Source of the DNA: a virus
DNA length: 59,664 nucleotides
Reading direction: 5' to 3' (one strand)
Virus record (IMG/VR): IMGVR_UViG_3300034198_013821
Location: 1 to 59,664 of that record
Part shown: piece after piece, positions 1 through 7,707 of the stretch
How the letters are laid out: the number at the start of each line of letters is the position of its first letter
How positions within the stretch are numbered: position 1 is the first letter of the stretch
Notes under the pieces: generated by a model
The model's database searches: none
The model's input: only the letters and a program-made list of their open reading frames with translations
Told to the model about the DNA's origin: nothing
Made by a program: the position numbers and the translations under genes

Positions 1-1
1 A

Positions 2-52
2 GAAAATTGGATAGAAACAGAGATTGTAGGAATATCTGTAGATATTATATAA
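2..52 (+). CDS. 3' end of a truncated gene, unknown
   Basis: An open frame enters from the left edge and ends in TAA after 16 codons (ending SVDII). Residue use is protein-like, but with so few codons this could be chance. If real, it is the tail of a rightward gene cut by the window edge and shows that the plus-strand block starts further left. Confidence 0.3.
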   Translation, partial: ENWIETEIVGISVDII

Positions 53-109
53 AATAATTAAAATTTAACAATAAGAAATTTAACAACAACCAATTTAACA
101 ACGAATACT

Positions 110-550
110 ATGGAGAATGAAAAAAACAATAACTTGGATATAAAAGTTACAGTAAATCAAAAAAATACAAATATTACCGAAGTTAAAAAACTTCCAACTT
201 CCATAACCGATTTTCAAAAAAAAATATTAGGAATGGAAATTTATGGCAGAGCAATAGACCCTTTTACTGGAGCTGAATTTGTTAAAACAAGGACAAATCA
301 AAGGTTTGAATGTCCAGAAAGTAGGGTTTTATATCATAATAAAATGAATAATAAATTAAGGTATGATTTAATTCAAAAAAAAACTAATAAAAAAAATATT
401 TTAAAAAGTACAAGGGAGAAATTGTATGAAGAAGAACAAAAAATATTAAAATTAAAGAATAAAAAACAACTTGCGATTACTGGTTTTTTTTGGTTTTTGA
501 TTTTTGCGGTGTGCTTTATTGTCATTAAGTTGATAAATTCAATAAAATGA
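110..550 (+). CDS. C-terminally anchored membrane protein, 146 aa
   Basis: Function not recognised. The first 120 residues are basic and partly helical (several KKK/KNK runs). A single hydrophobic segment lies at about residues 122-142, so it is a tail-anchored membrane protein. The start is supported by an A-rich leader with an AATTTAACAACGA-type context. The stop overlaps the next gene's start (ATGA), so it is translationally coupled. It is first in a run of small rightward genes. Confidence 0.75.
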   Translation: MENEKNNNLDIKVTVNQKNTNITEVKKLPTSITDFQKKILGMEIYGRAIDPFTGAEFVKTRTNQRFECPESRVLYHNKMNNKLRYDLIQKKTNKKNILKSTREKLYEEEQKILKLKNKKQLAITGFFWFLIFAVCFIVIKLINSIK

Positions 551-726
551 AACAGTCAGCAGTAGAATGGTTAGAAGAGCAATTTGAAGAAATTCATACT
601 ATTAAACGGTGGGAACAGATAGTTGAACAAGCCAAAGAAATGGAAAAACAACAGATTATTGATGCTTTACATTATTTTGGAATTGAAAATGCAGAACAAT
701 ATTACAACGAAACATTTAATAAATAA
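547..726 (+). CDS. Small phage protein, MKQSAVEWLEEQ type, 59 aa
   Basis: A complete 59-residue frame starts at the ATG that overlaps the previous stop. The N-terminus MKQSAVEWLEEQF, then an amphipathic helix and a QYYNETF C-terminus, match a small protein I know as very common in phages and prophages of Flavobacteriia and Bacteroidia; its function is unknown. It supports the host assignment. A longer frame starting at 623 overlaps it and is a poorer choice. Confidence 0.85.
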   Translation: MKQSAVEWLEEQFEEIHTIKRWEQIVEQAKEMEKQQIIDALHYFGIENAEQYYNETFNK

Positions 727-730
727 AATT

Positions 731-1192
731 ATGGAATTAATATCAATGACCATTTTTGTGTTGGAGCAAGAAATTCAACTAAGAAACGATAGTGATTATA
801 CTAATCAAGAATGTCTAGTAAAACAGTTTAACTACGCAAACTTTCTAAAACAACCTTTAGAACTATGGATGTTTGTTCCTTGTGATGAGAATGGATATGT
901 TTTGGAAATTCCAACACCAAGAAAAGGAGATGATGGTAATTGGAATTATCAGTCAAGATTTGAACAATACCAACAAGCAAAAGAAAGATGTTTGTTTGAG
1001 GGGTTTGAAATAGTTACAAAGGACTTTGATAAAAAACCTTATAAATTTATGCAAAACAAAGATACTTATGTTGCTTTTTTAGAGCCATTGAGTAATGAAT
1101 GGAAAAAAGTAAATGATTATGAATGTCTTGAAGATTTAGCATTGTATAAATTTCTACTAACCCCAACAGCAATTAAACAATTAGGATTATGA
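731..1192 (+). CDS. Hypothetical protein, 153 aa
   Basis: I place the start at 731 (MELISMTIF), four bases after the upstream stop, rather than at 623, which would overlap the 59-aa gene completely. Soluble, acidic and aromatic-rich (for example ELWMFVPCDENGYVLE). No family recognised, though such proteins are frequent in Bacteroidota phage accessory regions. The stop overlaps the next start. Confidence 0.75.
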   Translation: MELISMTIFVLEQEIQLRNDSDYTNQECLVKQFNYANFLKQPLELWMFVPCDENGYVLEIPTPRKGDDGNWNYQSRFEQYQQAKERCLFEGFEIVTKDFDKKPYKFMQNKDTYVAFLEPLSNEWKKVNDYECLEDLALYKFLLTPTAIKQLGL

Positions 1193-1473
1193 AAGATTTA
1201 TATCAAAAATTATTAGACAACACAACTGACGAAGATTATAAATCTGGTATCTGTAGTTGCATATCAAAGTTATCTCGTAGAAATATAATTTCACATGATG
1301 AATACTGGGATTTATTCAATGACTTTAGAACAAGAATACCTAAAAGGTTTTCTAAATTTTGGTGGAATAGTAGTTTTATAGGAGGAAATTATTGGTGGCT
1401 TCCAAGTCCAAAAGGTATAAAACAAAGAAGATTATTTATTCAACATATAATTAAAAGTTATGAAAAAAAATAA
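1189..1473 (+). CDS. Hypothetical basic protein, 94 aa
   Basis: Starts inside the previous stop codon (ATGA), so coupled. Soluble, with an aromatic cluster in the middle (KFWWN, NYWWLPSP) and a basic C-terminus. The arrangement of helical N-half and WW-rich C-half recurs in small Bacteroidota phage proteins, but I cannot assign a function. Confidence 0.7.
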   Translation: MKDLYQKLLDNTTDEDYKSGICSCISKLSRRNIISHDEYWDLFNDFRTRIPKRFSKFWWNSSFIGGNYWWLPSPKGIKQRRLFIQHIIKSYEKK

Positions 1474-1561
1474 CAAAGATTTTTTAGTAGAGTTGGGTGC
1501 TTGGGCATTGACTTTTTGTGTGTTTTATCTAATGATGAGAACCTTTCAGAGATTATGTTGA
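1460..1561 (+). CDS. Very small membrane protein, 33 aa
   Basis: MKKNNKDFLVELGAWA followed by a hydrophobic stretch (about residues 13-27) and a basic tail. It overlaps the preceding gene by 14 bases and the next by 7, as in tightly packed phage operons. A single-pass miniprotein; function unknown. The reading is supported by the chain of overlaps, not by homology. Confidence 0.55.
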   Translation: MKKNNKDFLVELGAWALTFCVFYLMMRTFQRLC

Positions 1562-1752
1562 CAAAGCTAAAAGATTTGATTTTAAAAAGACAAACTTTAA
1601 ATCAAAATAAATGCGGTACTACGGTTATGTTTCTTATGGAGCAACTTAACATAAGTCAATCAGAAATTAAGGGCTTGTTAAACCAACTACATAGTGAGAA
1701 ATTTATAAGAGTAAGGCAAGGGATTAACGTTAAATTAATATTTTTAAAATAG
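1555..1752 (+). CDS. Winged-helix-like small protein, 65 aa
   Basis: I chose the ATG at 1555 over an upstream TTG at 1501. Residues 24-60 give a helix-turn-helix/wing pattern (FLMEQLNISQSEIKGLL, then HSEKFIRVRQG) like small winged-helix DNA-binding proteins. A local transcription regulator is possible. Not assignable to a named family. Confidence 0.6.
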   Translation: MLTKLKDLILKRQTLNQNKCGTTVMFLMEQLNISQSEIKGLLNQLHSEKFIRVRQGINVKLIFLK

Positions 1753-1757
1753 TAAAA

Positions 1758-1934
1758 ATGAAAAAAGGATTTAAAATATCGGATATAGTAATTGGGTGCA
1801 ATAATAACTTTTTTTATCTATACAATTATATAGCGATAAATACTATTGGGTTGTATGGGTTTTCAAGTGTTCAATCGGAATTTATTCCTAATTCAAGTAG
1901 GGTTGGGGTTTGGAAAATTAAAAACATAAAATAG
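1758..1934 (+). CDS. Hypothetical protein, 58 aa
   Basis: ATG five bases after the previous stop. Residues such as KISDIVIGCNNNFFYLYNY and a C-terminal VWKIKNIK suggest a small beta-structured protein. No family recognised. Spacing to both neighbours is 2-5 bases, which supports it as real. Confidence 0.55.
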   Translation: MKKGFKISDIVIGCNNNFFYLYNYIAINTIGLYGFSSVQSEFIPNSSRVGVWKIKNIK

Positions 1935-1936
1935 TT

Positions 1937-2128
1937 ATGACACTAAAAGAACAGTTTGATGTATTAATTCCAATTGAATTTGGAGGTATGCAAGACCCAT
2001 TATTAAGTAATTGTGTAGAAGTAGCAGATGAATTTGCTATTGGATTTGCAGAGTGGTTACAAAAAAATGATGGTTCAGCAAGTTATCAAGAACTATTAGA
2101 AATCTATAAAAAAGAAAAAGGATTATGA
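1937..2128 (+). CDS. Hypothetical protein, 63 aa
   Basis: Acidic, soluble and helical, with a C-terminal SYQELLEIYKKEKGL. Resembles small Bacteroidota phage proteins of unknown role. The stop overlaps the next gene's ATG. Confidence 0.65.
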   Translation: MTLKEQFDVLIPIEFGGMQDPLLSNCVEVADEFAIGFAEWLQKNDGSASYQELLEIYKKEKGL

Positions 2129-2400
2129 AAAATAAAATTTTAGAAAATTGGTCGGAAATTGAAAATATTGAAAATATAGCAAGAGAGAAAACTAAAGACC
2201 CTAAAGCTGGTTTTAATGCAAGTACTTTTTGGATTAATGGCGATGGTCGTCATTTAATGCTTCCTATTATGTATAGAGGTAAAAAAGGTAAAAAAGGACA
2301 AGAAGATTTTACTTCTTATTATAAAGAAATGTTGATTTACGCAAAATTTTGTCCTTTTTCTGGAAAACCATTATATGAAGATTCTATTAATGAAAAATAA
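2125..2400 (+). CDS. Hypothetical protein, 91 aa
   Basis: Soluble protein with an aromatic/basic centre (GDGRHLMLPIMYRGKKGK) and a C-terminal FCPFSGKPLYE that recalls the end of zinc-ribbon-like phage proteins but has only one Cys. Function unknown. Coupled to the upstream gene by an ATGA overlap. Confidence 0.65.
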   Translation: MKNKILENWSEIENIENIAREKTKDPKAGFNASTFWINGDGRHLMLPIMYRGKKGKKGQEDFTSYYKEMLIYAKFCPFSGKPLYEDSINEK

Positions 2401-2407
2401 ATAAATT

Positions 2408-2731
2408 ATGAAAAAAGAAACCTTACAACAAATTTTTAAACGCACAGTTACCAAAAACCTTTTAGATGTTGTTTTTGTGAACCCACTAGAACACACCGTT
2501 ACACCAGAAGATGATTTATTAAAGATAATGAACGTAGGTCATAGGATTAAAGTTCAGTCGGTAGTGTTGCCAAAAGAACACCAGCTCTATGCTTTAAAAA
2601 CAGAGGAGCAGTTTTTAAATTGGATGCAGAATAAAATCCATAATATTAATAGTGCAAACTATATTTTAAGATTAAAACACGAATTGTCCGAACCAATTAA
2701 GTTAAAATACGCTCACTTATTATCACGGTAA
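2408..2731 (+). CDS. Hypothetical protein, 107 aa
   Basis: Mixed alpha/beta soluble protein with no membrane segment and no motif I can name. Last gene of the first plus-strand cluster. The next 109 bases (2732-2840) hold no gene and are T-rich, so a promoter for the two membrane genes that follow is likely there, although I see no clean TAnnTTTG box. Confidence 0.65.
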   Translation: MKKETLQQIFKRTVTKNLLDVVFVNPLEHTVTPEDDLLKIMNVGHRIKVQSVVLPKEHQLYALKTEEQFLNWMQNKIHNINSANYILRLKHELSEPIKLKYAHLLSR

Positions 2732-2840
2732 GCATAATATAAAACAGTTCTTTGTTTAGCGTTTCTTTTATAACTCGTTTTTTTACAATTTTTATTTGCA
2801 TAATTGATTATTTTTACACCTTAATTAAAATCATAAACAA

Positions 2841-3296
2841 ATGAAAACGAAAGATTTACTTTATATAGGAGCAATTGGATTGCTTGGATATTTATTGTGG
2901 AAAAAGAATTACGTAGGTGCAAAAGGTAGCGAAGCACAATTGAATACCTTAGACCAACCAAAAAGTATGGACTTACCTAACTTAACGCCTTCTACTGGTT
3001 TAGCTACTGAAACTGCTTTAACGCAAGGATTGGGAGAGATAAGTGCTGATTGTGGAAATGAATTTACAATTGTAGAAAAAGATGTTACTCAAAGGTATGT
3101 TAATGAAGGAGGTAAGTTTATGCTTTACTCATCAAGTCCATTAAGCAGAATTGCTCCAGTAGAAATTACTTTCGACGATTTTAAAAAAGCGTGTGATTCT
3201 TACAAGTCAAAAACTTCAATGCCTATATTAAAAGGGAATCCGATTGTGGAAGCAGTTAGTAACTTTAGCGGTACTCTTTACAGAGGAATAATGTAA
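2841..3296 (+). CDS. N-terminally anchored virion-type membrane protein, 151 aa
   Basis: One membrane segment at residues 5-20 (LLYIGAIGLLGYLLWKK), then a Thr/Ser/Pro-rich linker and a folded C-terminal domain with two cysteines (ADCGNEF and KKACDSYK) that could pair. The design (short N-terminus, one membrane helix, basic stop, exposed domain) is the same as in the minus-strand array at 21-30 kb. This and the next gene therefore look like structural membrane proteins placed in the otherwise accessory plus-strand arm. Confidence 0.75.
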   Translation: MKTKDLLYIGAIGLLGYLLWKKNYVGAKGSEAQLNTLDQPKSMDLPNLTPSTGLATETALTQGLGEISADCGNEFTIVEKDVTQRYVNEGGKFMLYSSSPLSRIAPVEITFDDFKKACDSYKSKTSMPILKGNPIVEAVSNFSGTLYRGIM

Positions 3297-3313
3297 TCTT
3301 AAAATTTTATAAA

Positions 3314-3610
3314 ATGACAACAGAAAATAAAAAAATAGCAATGTATGTAGGTGGAGCAATCGTAGTGGGTGCGGTTGGGTTCTTTGTTTACTCTTTCTTT
3401 CAAAAACCTATCACAGTAGGTTCAACTACGGTAAGCGTTAATCCAGATGAAGAAACAACGCCAATAGTTAAAACTAATCCTTTCACAGACTTACTTAACA
3501 AAGGAATACCAACCTTAAACTTACCTACATTCAATAAACCTTTGAACGGTACTAGTTGGACTAAAGCAATTGTTGACGACAACTTTAAAAGTAATGTAGC
3601 ATTAGCGTAA
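3314..3610 (+). CDS. N-terminally anchored virion-type membrane protein, 98 aa
   Basis: Membrane segment at residues 9-28 (AMYVGGAIVVGAVGFFVYSF), then a low-complexity Thr/Pro/Asn linker. Pairs with the gene upstream (17-base gap), and a terminator directly follows. Probably part of the virion membrane set. An opposite-strand frame across the same bases is a shadow. Confidence 0.75.
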   Translation: MTTENKKIAMYVGGAIVVGAVGFFVYSFFQKPITVGSTTVSVNPDEETTPIVKTNPFTDLLNKGIPTLNLPTFNKPLNGTSWTKAIVDDNFKSNVALA

Positions 3611-3635
3611 TTTAAAAGTTAAAGTTTTCAAAATT

Positions 3636-3658
3636 AAGTGCATTTTGCACTTTTTTTT
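3636..3658 (+). terminator. Rho-independent terminator
   Basis: Perfect 7-bp stem AAGTGCA/TGCACTT with a 3-base loop followed by eight T. It ends the two-gene membrane-protein unit at 2841-3610. Confidence 0.8.
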
Positions 3659-3670
3659 GACTTTAATTTG

Positions 3671-3678
3671 TATATTCG
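3671..3678 (+). promoter_or_regulatory. Candidate -7 box for the HTH gene operon
   Basis: TATATTCG is one base off the Bacteroidota -7 consensus TAnnTTTG, 26 bases before the ATG at 3704 and just after the terminator. A TTTG lies 23 bases upstream (3644-3647), a little far for the -33 box. Confidence 0.45.
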
Positions 3679-3703
3679 TACCCTAAACTTAAATAACAAC
3701 AAA

Positions 3704-3985
3704 ATGAGTTATCACAGAAATTTAACCCCTCAAATTTTAGAAATGAGAAATAGGGGTTTGACTTACAGACAAATACAAAAAGAACTAAATTGCTCTAAAG
3801 GAACTATCAATTATATATGTCGCAAAATCGATATGGTTGATACTGGCAAAAAGATATATCCATTAAGCAAAGAAATGAAATTGCAAATATTTGAATACTG
3901 CAAAACACATTCAATTAGTAATGCAGTAAAACACTTTAAGGTTTCGTTGTCGTCAATCAATAAGTATAAAAAACTTCAAGAGTAA
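3704..3985 (+). CDS. Double helix-turn-helix DNA-binding protein, 93 aa
   Basis: Residues 8-38 form a homeodomain-like helix-turn-helix (ILEMRNRGLTYRQIQKEL then SKGTINYIC), as in resolvase or transposase DNA-binding parts. A second HTH-like segment follows at about residues 55-88 (ISNAVKHFKVSLSSINKY). No catalytic domain. Likely a regulator of the following genes. I moved the start from 3638 to 3704, since the upstream 22 codons lie over the terminator and promoter. Confidence 0.75.
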   Translation: MSYHRNLTPQILEMRNRGLTYRQIQKELNCSKGTINYICRKIDMVDTGKKIYPLSKEMKLQIFEYCKTHSISNAVKHFKVSLSSINKYKKLQE

Positions 3986-3991
3986 AACTCA

Positions 3992-4927
3992 ATGAAAAAA
4001 AACAATTCTCTTAAAAAATTCAACAAACTTGCTAAACGTATTTACAAAATATCGAAAAAACGTGAGTTAGGTTGGAAATGGCAAGATGCTCAAAAATGGA
4101 CTTCTGCTAACATTTTTCAAAAGTACAAAGACACACCTATTTCAAAAATTAAAGTAACCGAAGTAGATAGTGTAATTTTCGGTATTTTAGATGGTAGTGA
4201 AATGCCTATCCCTAAAGTTGGAGGGCGTAAACCTACGGAGGTTTGTTTTAATATTAATCAAATTACAAATGACCAAACAGAGGATGTTCCTTTCTATTAT
4301 TTGTATGATAGAATTTATGGTGGAAACGGAGAAATTGGATTTGATGACAATTTAAAAATTGCAGTCGAAATTGATGGTTTTGTTTCTACTGGAGTTATCA
4401 AAAAGTACGAATTGAATAGCAGTACAATAACCGATTTAGTTAAGGGAATTAGATTGTTAAATTTATCATCTAGCGATTATGATATTATTTTTAAGAGAGT
4501 TGTAATTTCAGACAAAGAATCACAGAAAGACAATCCTTGTAATGTGTACATTCTTATAACGATGCTTGGTTCAAGTGCCGATGTAAATACCGACGAGGTT
4601 AATATGGATGTTAAGAAAAAAGATTTAATGCCCGAATTGCAATCTAAAATAGACGAAGCTAAAAGAGTTGAAGCGGAAGCTAAAAGACAAAAAGAATTAA
4701 AGCAAAAAGCATTAAAACAAGAAAGACCAAAACAAGTTGAGCCAAAACCAATTCAGCCGACAAAGGTAGCTACTGCTAAGGATAGTAAAGCTAATAGACT
4801 TGTCGAATATAACAAAGCGGTTAAAGATTTAAAAGCATTTTTAGACGATGGATTGATTACCAAAAAACAGTTTTCAAAACGTTTCGAGGAATTAGGTAAG
4901 AATTTAAAAGATGGTGGAATAATTTAA
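3992..4927 (+). CDS. Hypothetical protein with SHOCT-like C-terminus, 311 aa
   Basis: Residues 1-200 are a globular domain I do not recognise. Residues 205-255 are a charged Glu/Lys/Gln linker. The last 40 residues (VKDLKAFLDDGLITKKQF...) fit the SHOCT pattern, a short C-terminal oligomerisation motif of bacterial and phage proteins. Soluble. It follows the HTH gene by 6 bases, so they share a transcript. Confidence 0.65.
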   Translation: MKKNNSLKKFNKLAKRIYKISKKRELGWKWQDAQKWTSANIFQKYKDTPISKIKVTEVDSVIFGILDGSEMPIPKVGGRKPTEVCFNINQITNDQTEDVPFYYLYDRIYGGNGEIGFDDNLKIAVEIDGFVSTGVIKKYELNSSTITDLVKGIRLLNLSSSDYDIIFKRVVISDKESQKDNPCNVYILITMLGSSADVNTDEVNMDVKKKDLMPELQSKIDEAKRVEAEAKRQKELKQKALKQERPKQVEPKPIQPTKVATAKDSKANRLVEYNKAVKDLKAFLDDGLITKKQFSKRFEELGKNLKDGGII

Positions 4928-4939
4928 CAACAAATCACT

Positions 4940-5671
4940 ATGGAAGTTGACATTAAAGAATATTCAAGAGAATACAAAAGAACAAAAATAGATAGGACTT
5001 ACAAAAAATTAATAGCTTGTAAAAGCGACTTTTTTGTAAGAATGGGAAGTGAGTGTAATGAACTATTATTTGATGGCAGACACAGAGTTTATAGAACCGA
5101 TAGCAACAACTTCCCAAGAAAGTTTATTTTCCTTTTTAATTCTGTTCAAAGAGAAGCAAGAAAATTTTTACTTAAAAACCCAATCATTGATGTTTCTCCA
5201 AAGGTAGATGTAACCAAATACAACTACCAATATGACCATAGCAAAGGAGTAATTACTGGAACTGATTTAGACCACGCATTTTGGCGCATTGCCTACATTA
5301 AAAACTATATTTCAAAGCGTACTTATAACTTTGGATTAAACAATGAAGCTAAAGCATTAAGACTTGCTACGCTATCTGTTTTAGGCAGAGAAAAAGCATT
5401 TGACAAGTACGTTAATGGAGAGCTGGTAGAAAAAGTAGTGGTAAAAAAACTTGACCCTCATTTGCAGTCTATTTACAAAGATATTCGGTTCTCTTGTTAC
5501 TATATGATGTACGAATTATCTTTGATTTTAGGCGATGATTTTGATTGCTGGAGGACTGATTGCATTTATTATAGAGATACAATTGCCAACAGAAAGATAG
5601 TTCACGACTATTTTGATGAAAGGGAAATGTTATATAAACAACTGATTTACAATAAAGAAGTGCAGATTTAG
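4940..5671 (+). CDS. Unknown protein with weak polymerase-palm-like motif order, 243 aa
   Basis: No confident family. I see an ordered set that loosely resembles family B polymerase motifs: DLDHAFWRIAYIKNYI (residues 109-124, motif A position), a Lys/Leu-rich stretch ending LSVLGREK (139-152, motif B position), and WRTDCIYYRDT (204-214) where motif C (YxDTDS) would be. The second catalytic Asp pair is not clear, and 243 residues is far too short for a full polymerase. It may be a degenerate or repurposed palm, or the resemblance may be chance. Confidence 0.5.
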   Translation: MEVDIKEYSREYKRTKIDRTYKKLIACKSDFFVRMGSECNELLFDGRHRVYRTDSNNFPRKFIFLFNSVQREARKFLLKNPIIDVSPKVDVTKYNYQYDHSKGVITGTDLDHAFWRIAYIKNYISKRTYNFGLNNEAKALRLATLSVLGREKAFDKYVNGELVEKVVVKKLDPHLQSIYKDIRFSCYYMMYELSLILGDDFDCWRTDCIYYRDTIANRKIVHDYFDEREMLYKQLIYNKEVQI

Positions 5672-5743
5672 TATTGTTTTAATATCTTAAATAATATTTT
5701 TATACTTTTTTATATAAATAACTTATTTATAATAATAATTACT

Positions 5744-5751
5744 TATATTTG
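5744..5751 (+). promoter_or_regulatory. -7 box of a plus-strand promoter
   Basis: TATATTTG matches the TAnnTTTG consensus exactly, 21 bases before the ATG at 5772. No clear TTG is found 19-21 bases upstream in the very AT-rich DNA, so only half the promoter is supported. Confidence 0.5.
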
Positions 5752-5771
5752 TTAAAATTAAAACCAAGAAA

Positions 5772-6068
5772 ATGAATTTAAAAACAACACCGTTTTCTGT
5801 TTCTGAAAGCAAAAAAAAATACGCATTATCCGAGTTCTCGGAAATGGGAATAAACATAAGCATATTAAATGAAGTTACAAAATATCACAAAATTCCAAGT
5901 GGTAATTTTTACAAGTTTGGAGTTATCGTAGATGGTAATTACTATTGGTATTTTAACGGAACGCCAGTAGCGAATGATAGATTAAAAATGCGTGAAATAT
6001 TTTCAGCAATACTTATGGTTTCAAAACCGAATGAAAGACCGTTTATTTACAAAGTAAAAAGATTATGA
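5772..6068 (+). CDS. Hypothetical protein, 98 aa
   Basis: Soluble mixed alpha/beta protein with a GNYYWYFNGTPVAND segment. First gene after the candidate promoter. The overlap with the next ATG (ATGA) shows that 5772-6813 is one translationally coupled set. No function recognised. Confidence 0.65.
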   Translation: MNLKTTPFSVSESKKKYALSEFSEMGINISILNEVTKYHKIPSGNFYKFGVIVDGNYYWYFNGTPVANDRLKMREIFSAILMVSKPNERPFIYKVKRL

Positions 6069-6496
6069 TAGTTGTTTCAAAGGATGATAGTGAAAGGATA
6101 GTTGAACAGTTTTTAGTTTCTTTGTCTAAGAAAAATGGTTCTCAAAAATTAGCGGTTGAATCAATGTATGTGCTTAATGACAAACTACATAAAGCTATCT
6201 TATTAGGTTCTTTATTGAGGACTTACAAAGACAGTCTAAAAGATAACGACAATGGAGAATTTGATATGCGCATTTGTGTTATGTCTGCCTTAAATTGTGT
6301 TTTTGATGAAGATTGTGATTTAGAGGAAATGCCACCTAAATTCATTGGGTTATTTACCTCCGAAGATAACGATTTAGCGTGGAATAACCCTAAATTACAA
6401 TTTGCAGTTGACCAATTTGTAAGTGCCTTTTATACTTATGAATTATTTGAAAATAAATACCCAAACATAGCAGATGGATTAAAAATTGTATTATGA
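6065..6496 (+). CDS. Hypothetical acidic protein, 143 aa
   Basis: Helical acidic protein with no motif I can name. Overlaps both neighbours by 4 bases. The frame on the opposite strand at 6390-6587 is a shadow. Confidence 0.6.
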   Translation: MIVVSKDDSERIVEQFLVSLSKKNGSQKLAVESMYVLNDKLHKAILLGSLLRTYKDSLKDNDNGEFDMRICVMSALNCVFDEDCDLEEMPPKFIGLFTSEDNDLAWNNPKLQFAVDQFVSAFYTYELFENKYPNIADGLKIVL

Positions 6497-6813
6497 AAAA
6501 AAAGGAATTTAAAGACTTCAAAAGCATTAAAGACAAAGTTTTGTTTTTATTGGAAACTAACGAGTTGTTGAGAGATAATGACAACAAATTAATTGCGACC
6601 TATCATCATAACGAGCTGGGCAAAGAAAGGGTTTTAGAAATGTCGGCAACCGATTATTTAACTGAATTAGCCTTTGGCAGATTGACCAAATGCGAAAGCA
6701 TTACTAGAGAAAGAAAAAACCTTCAAGCAAAGAACGAATCTTTACGTGGTTCGCAATACAAAATAAGGGTTAAGAAAAAAGAGGGTTGGTTCATAATAGG
6801 TAAAAAAGAGTAA
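6493..6813 (+). CDS. Bacteroidota phage protein of unknown function, 106 aa
   Basis: The centre (TDYLTELAFGRLTKCESITR then RKNLQAKNESLRG) follows a pattern I associate with a small protein widespread in Bacteroidota phages, usually in early or replication regions: a helical N-half, the ESITRxRxxLQ signature and a basic beta tail. Possibly nucleic-acid binding (basic tail KIRVKKKEGWF). Function not established. Confidence 0.65.
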   Translation: MKKKEFKDFKSIKDKVLFLLETNELLRDNDNKLIATYHHNELGKERVLEMSATDYLTELAFGRLTKCESITRERKNLQAKNESLRGSQYKIRVKKKEGWFIIGKKE

Positions 6814-6814
6814 T

Positions 6815-6949
6815 ATGTGGCTTATTTTAACTTTGATTTTTATAGAGTTTTATTTTAGACCAAGACTTGATTTTACGCACGACCAAAAGCTACTGTTGTG
6901 GTATGGTAGAACAAAAAGGAATTACATAATAATATTAGAAAAACAATAA
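6815..6949 (+). CDS. Small membrane-associated protein, 44 aa
   Basis: MWLILTLIFIEFYF is a short hydrophobic N-terminus followed by a basic/aromatic tail (KLLLWYGRTKRNYI). It fits exactly between neighbours (1 base after one stop, 0 before the next ATG). Function unknown. Confidence 0.5.
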   Translation: MWLILTLIFIEFYFRPRLDFTHDQKLLLWYGRTKRNYIIILEKQ

Positions 6950-7249
6950 ATGAAAGCAACCTTACTAAAAGTATCTGGAGAAAAAATAAAAATAACCTTG
7001 ACTTCATTTGATGGTGCAAGGAAAATGATTTGTGAATATGGCTATAATTCGCCTTTGGAAATAATCAATTTACAAGAATCTAAAATGATGCTAATTGATG
7101 AAGAAGGGAAATTGAAAAATTTACCCTTGAATAATGAAGCAACTGAAATAGCTCACGAAAGCGAATCTATATATCCAAGCGATGTTGTAGTGGGGGATGT
7201 TATTTTGATTGACGATATTGAGGAATTTGACAATTTGCCTTACGAATAA
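6950..7249 (+). CDS. Hypothetical protein, 99 aa
   Basis: Soluble, acidic C-terminus (GDVILIDDIEEFDNLPYE). The pattern KxxGEKIKITLxxFDGARKMI looks like a small beta barrel. Similar small proteins sit near replication genes in Bacteroidota phages; I cannot name a role. Confidence 0.6.
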   Translation: MKATLLKVSGEKIKITLTSFDGARKMICEYGYNSPLEIINLQESKMMLIDEEGKLKNLPLNNEATEIAHESESIYPSDVVVGDVILIDDIEEFDNLPYE

Positions 7250-7255
7250 AAAAAA

Positions 7256-7281
7256 GGGACTGGGTAACAACTCCCAATCCC
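7256..7281. other. Imperfect hairpin in a 158-base gap
   Basis: GGGACTGGG and CCCAATCCC can pair with one bulge around a short loop. It is preceded by nine A and not followed by T, so on the plus strand it is not a classical terminator. The gap 7250-7407 holds no other gene I can support. Confidence 0.4.
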
Positions 7282-7407
7282 CACCAAGAAACTCAAACAA
7301 ACACTATGGATAATGATGTTACACTTCAAAATTAGTTAATAATGTCAGTAATTCAATTTTATTGCCCAACAATATAATAAACTGATTAAACTAAAAGATT
7401 TTCTTTT

Positions 7408-7707
7408 ATGGAAAAGATACGATTTTACAAATATTATTTTAAAGGTATGCCCAAGCCAATTATAATGGAAGCAGAAAGTAAAGCGGTTGCTTATGATATG
7501 CTACGCCAATTAAGTTTTAAATCACAAACTGCAATAGATATGAAGTTGTTGGAGGATATTAGAGTAGAAACGCCTTTGGTTGGAATATCTAAACGTAAAC
7601 GTGAGGGTAAAGATTGGGTTTGGATTGGCAAAGAGAATAGCAGTAACGGTTGGATTTTACAAGAGGAATTTGATAGATTACAGAAACTTAAACAACAACA
7701 ACAATAA
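7408..7707 (+). CDS. Hypothetical protein upstream of exonuclease, 99 aa
   Basis: Soluble, with EAESKAVAYDMLRQL, then KDWVWIGKENSSNGW and a Gln-rich end. Overlaps the exonuclease start by one base, so likely co-expressed with the recombination pair. No family recognised. Confidence 0.65.
   Translation: MEKIRFYKYYFKGMPKPIIMEAESKAVAYDMLRQLSFKSQTAIDMKLLEDIRVETPLVGISKRKREGKDWVWIGKENSSNGWILQEEFDRLQKLKQQQQ

Noticed and set aside
623-730. Extended N-terminus for the 731-1192 gene
   Set aside because: These bases code for the conserved 59-aa protein at 547-726 in another frame, and the extended part is low-complexity Lys/Asn.
7256-7281. Rho-independent terminator on the plus strand
   Set aside because: The hairpin is imperfect and not followed by T; only the minus strand would have a T-run, and no minus-strand gene is there.
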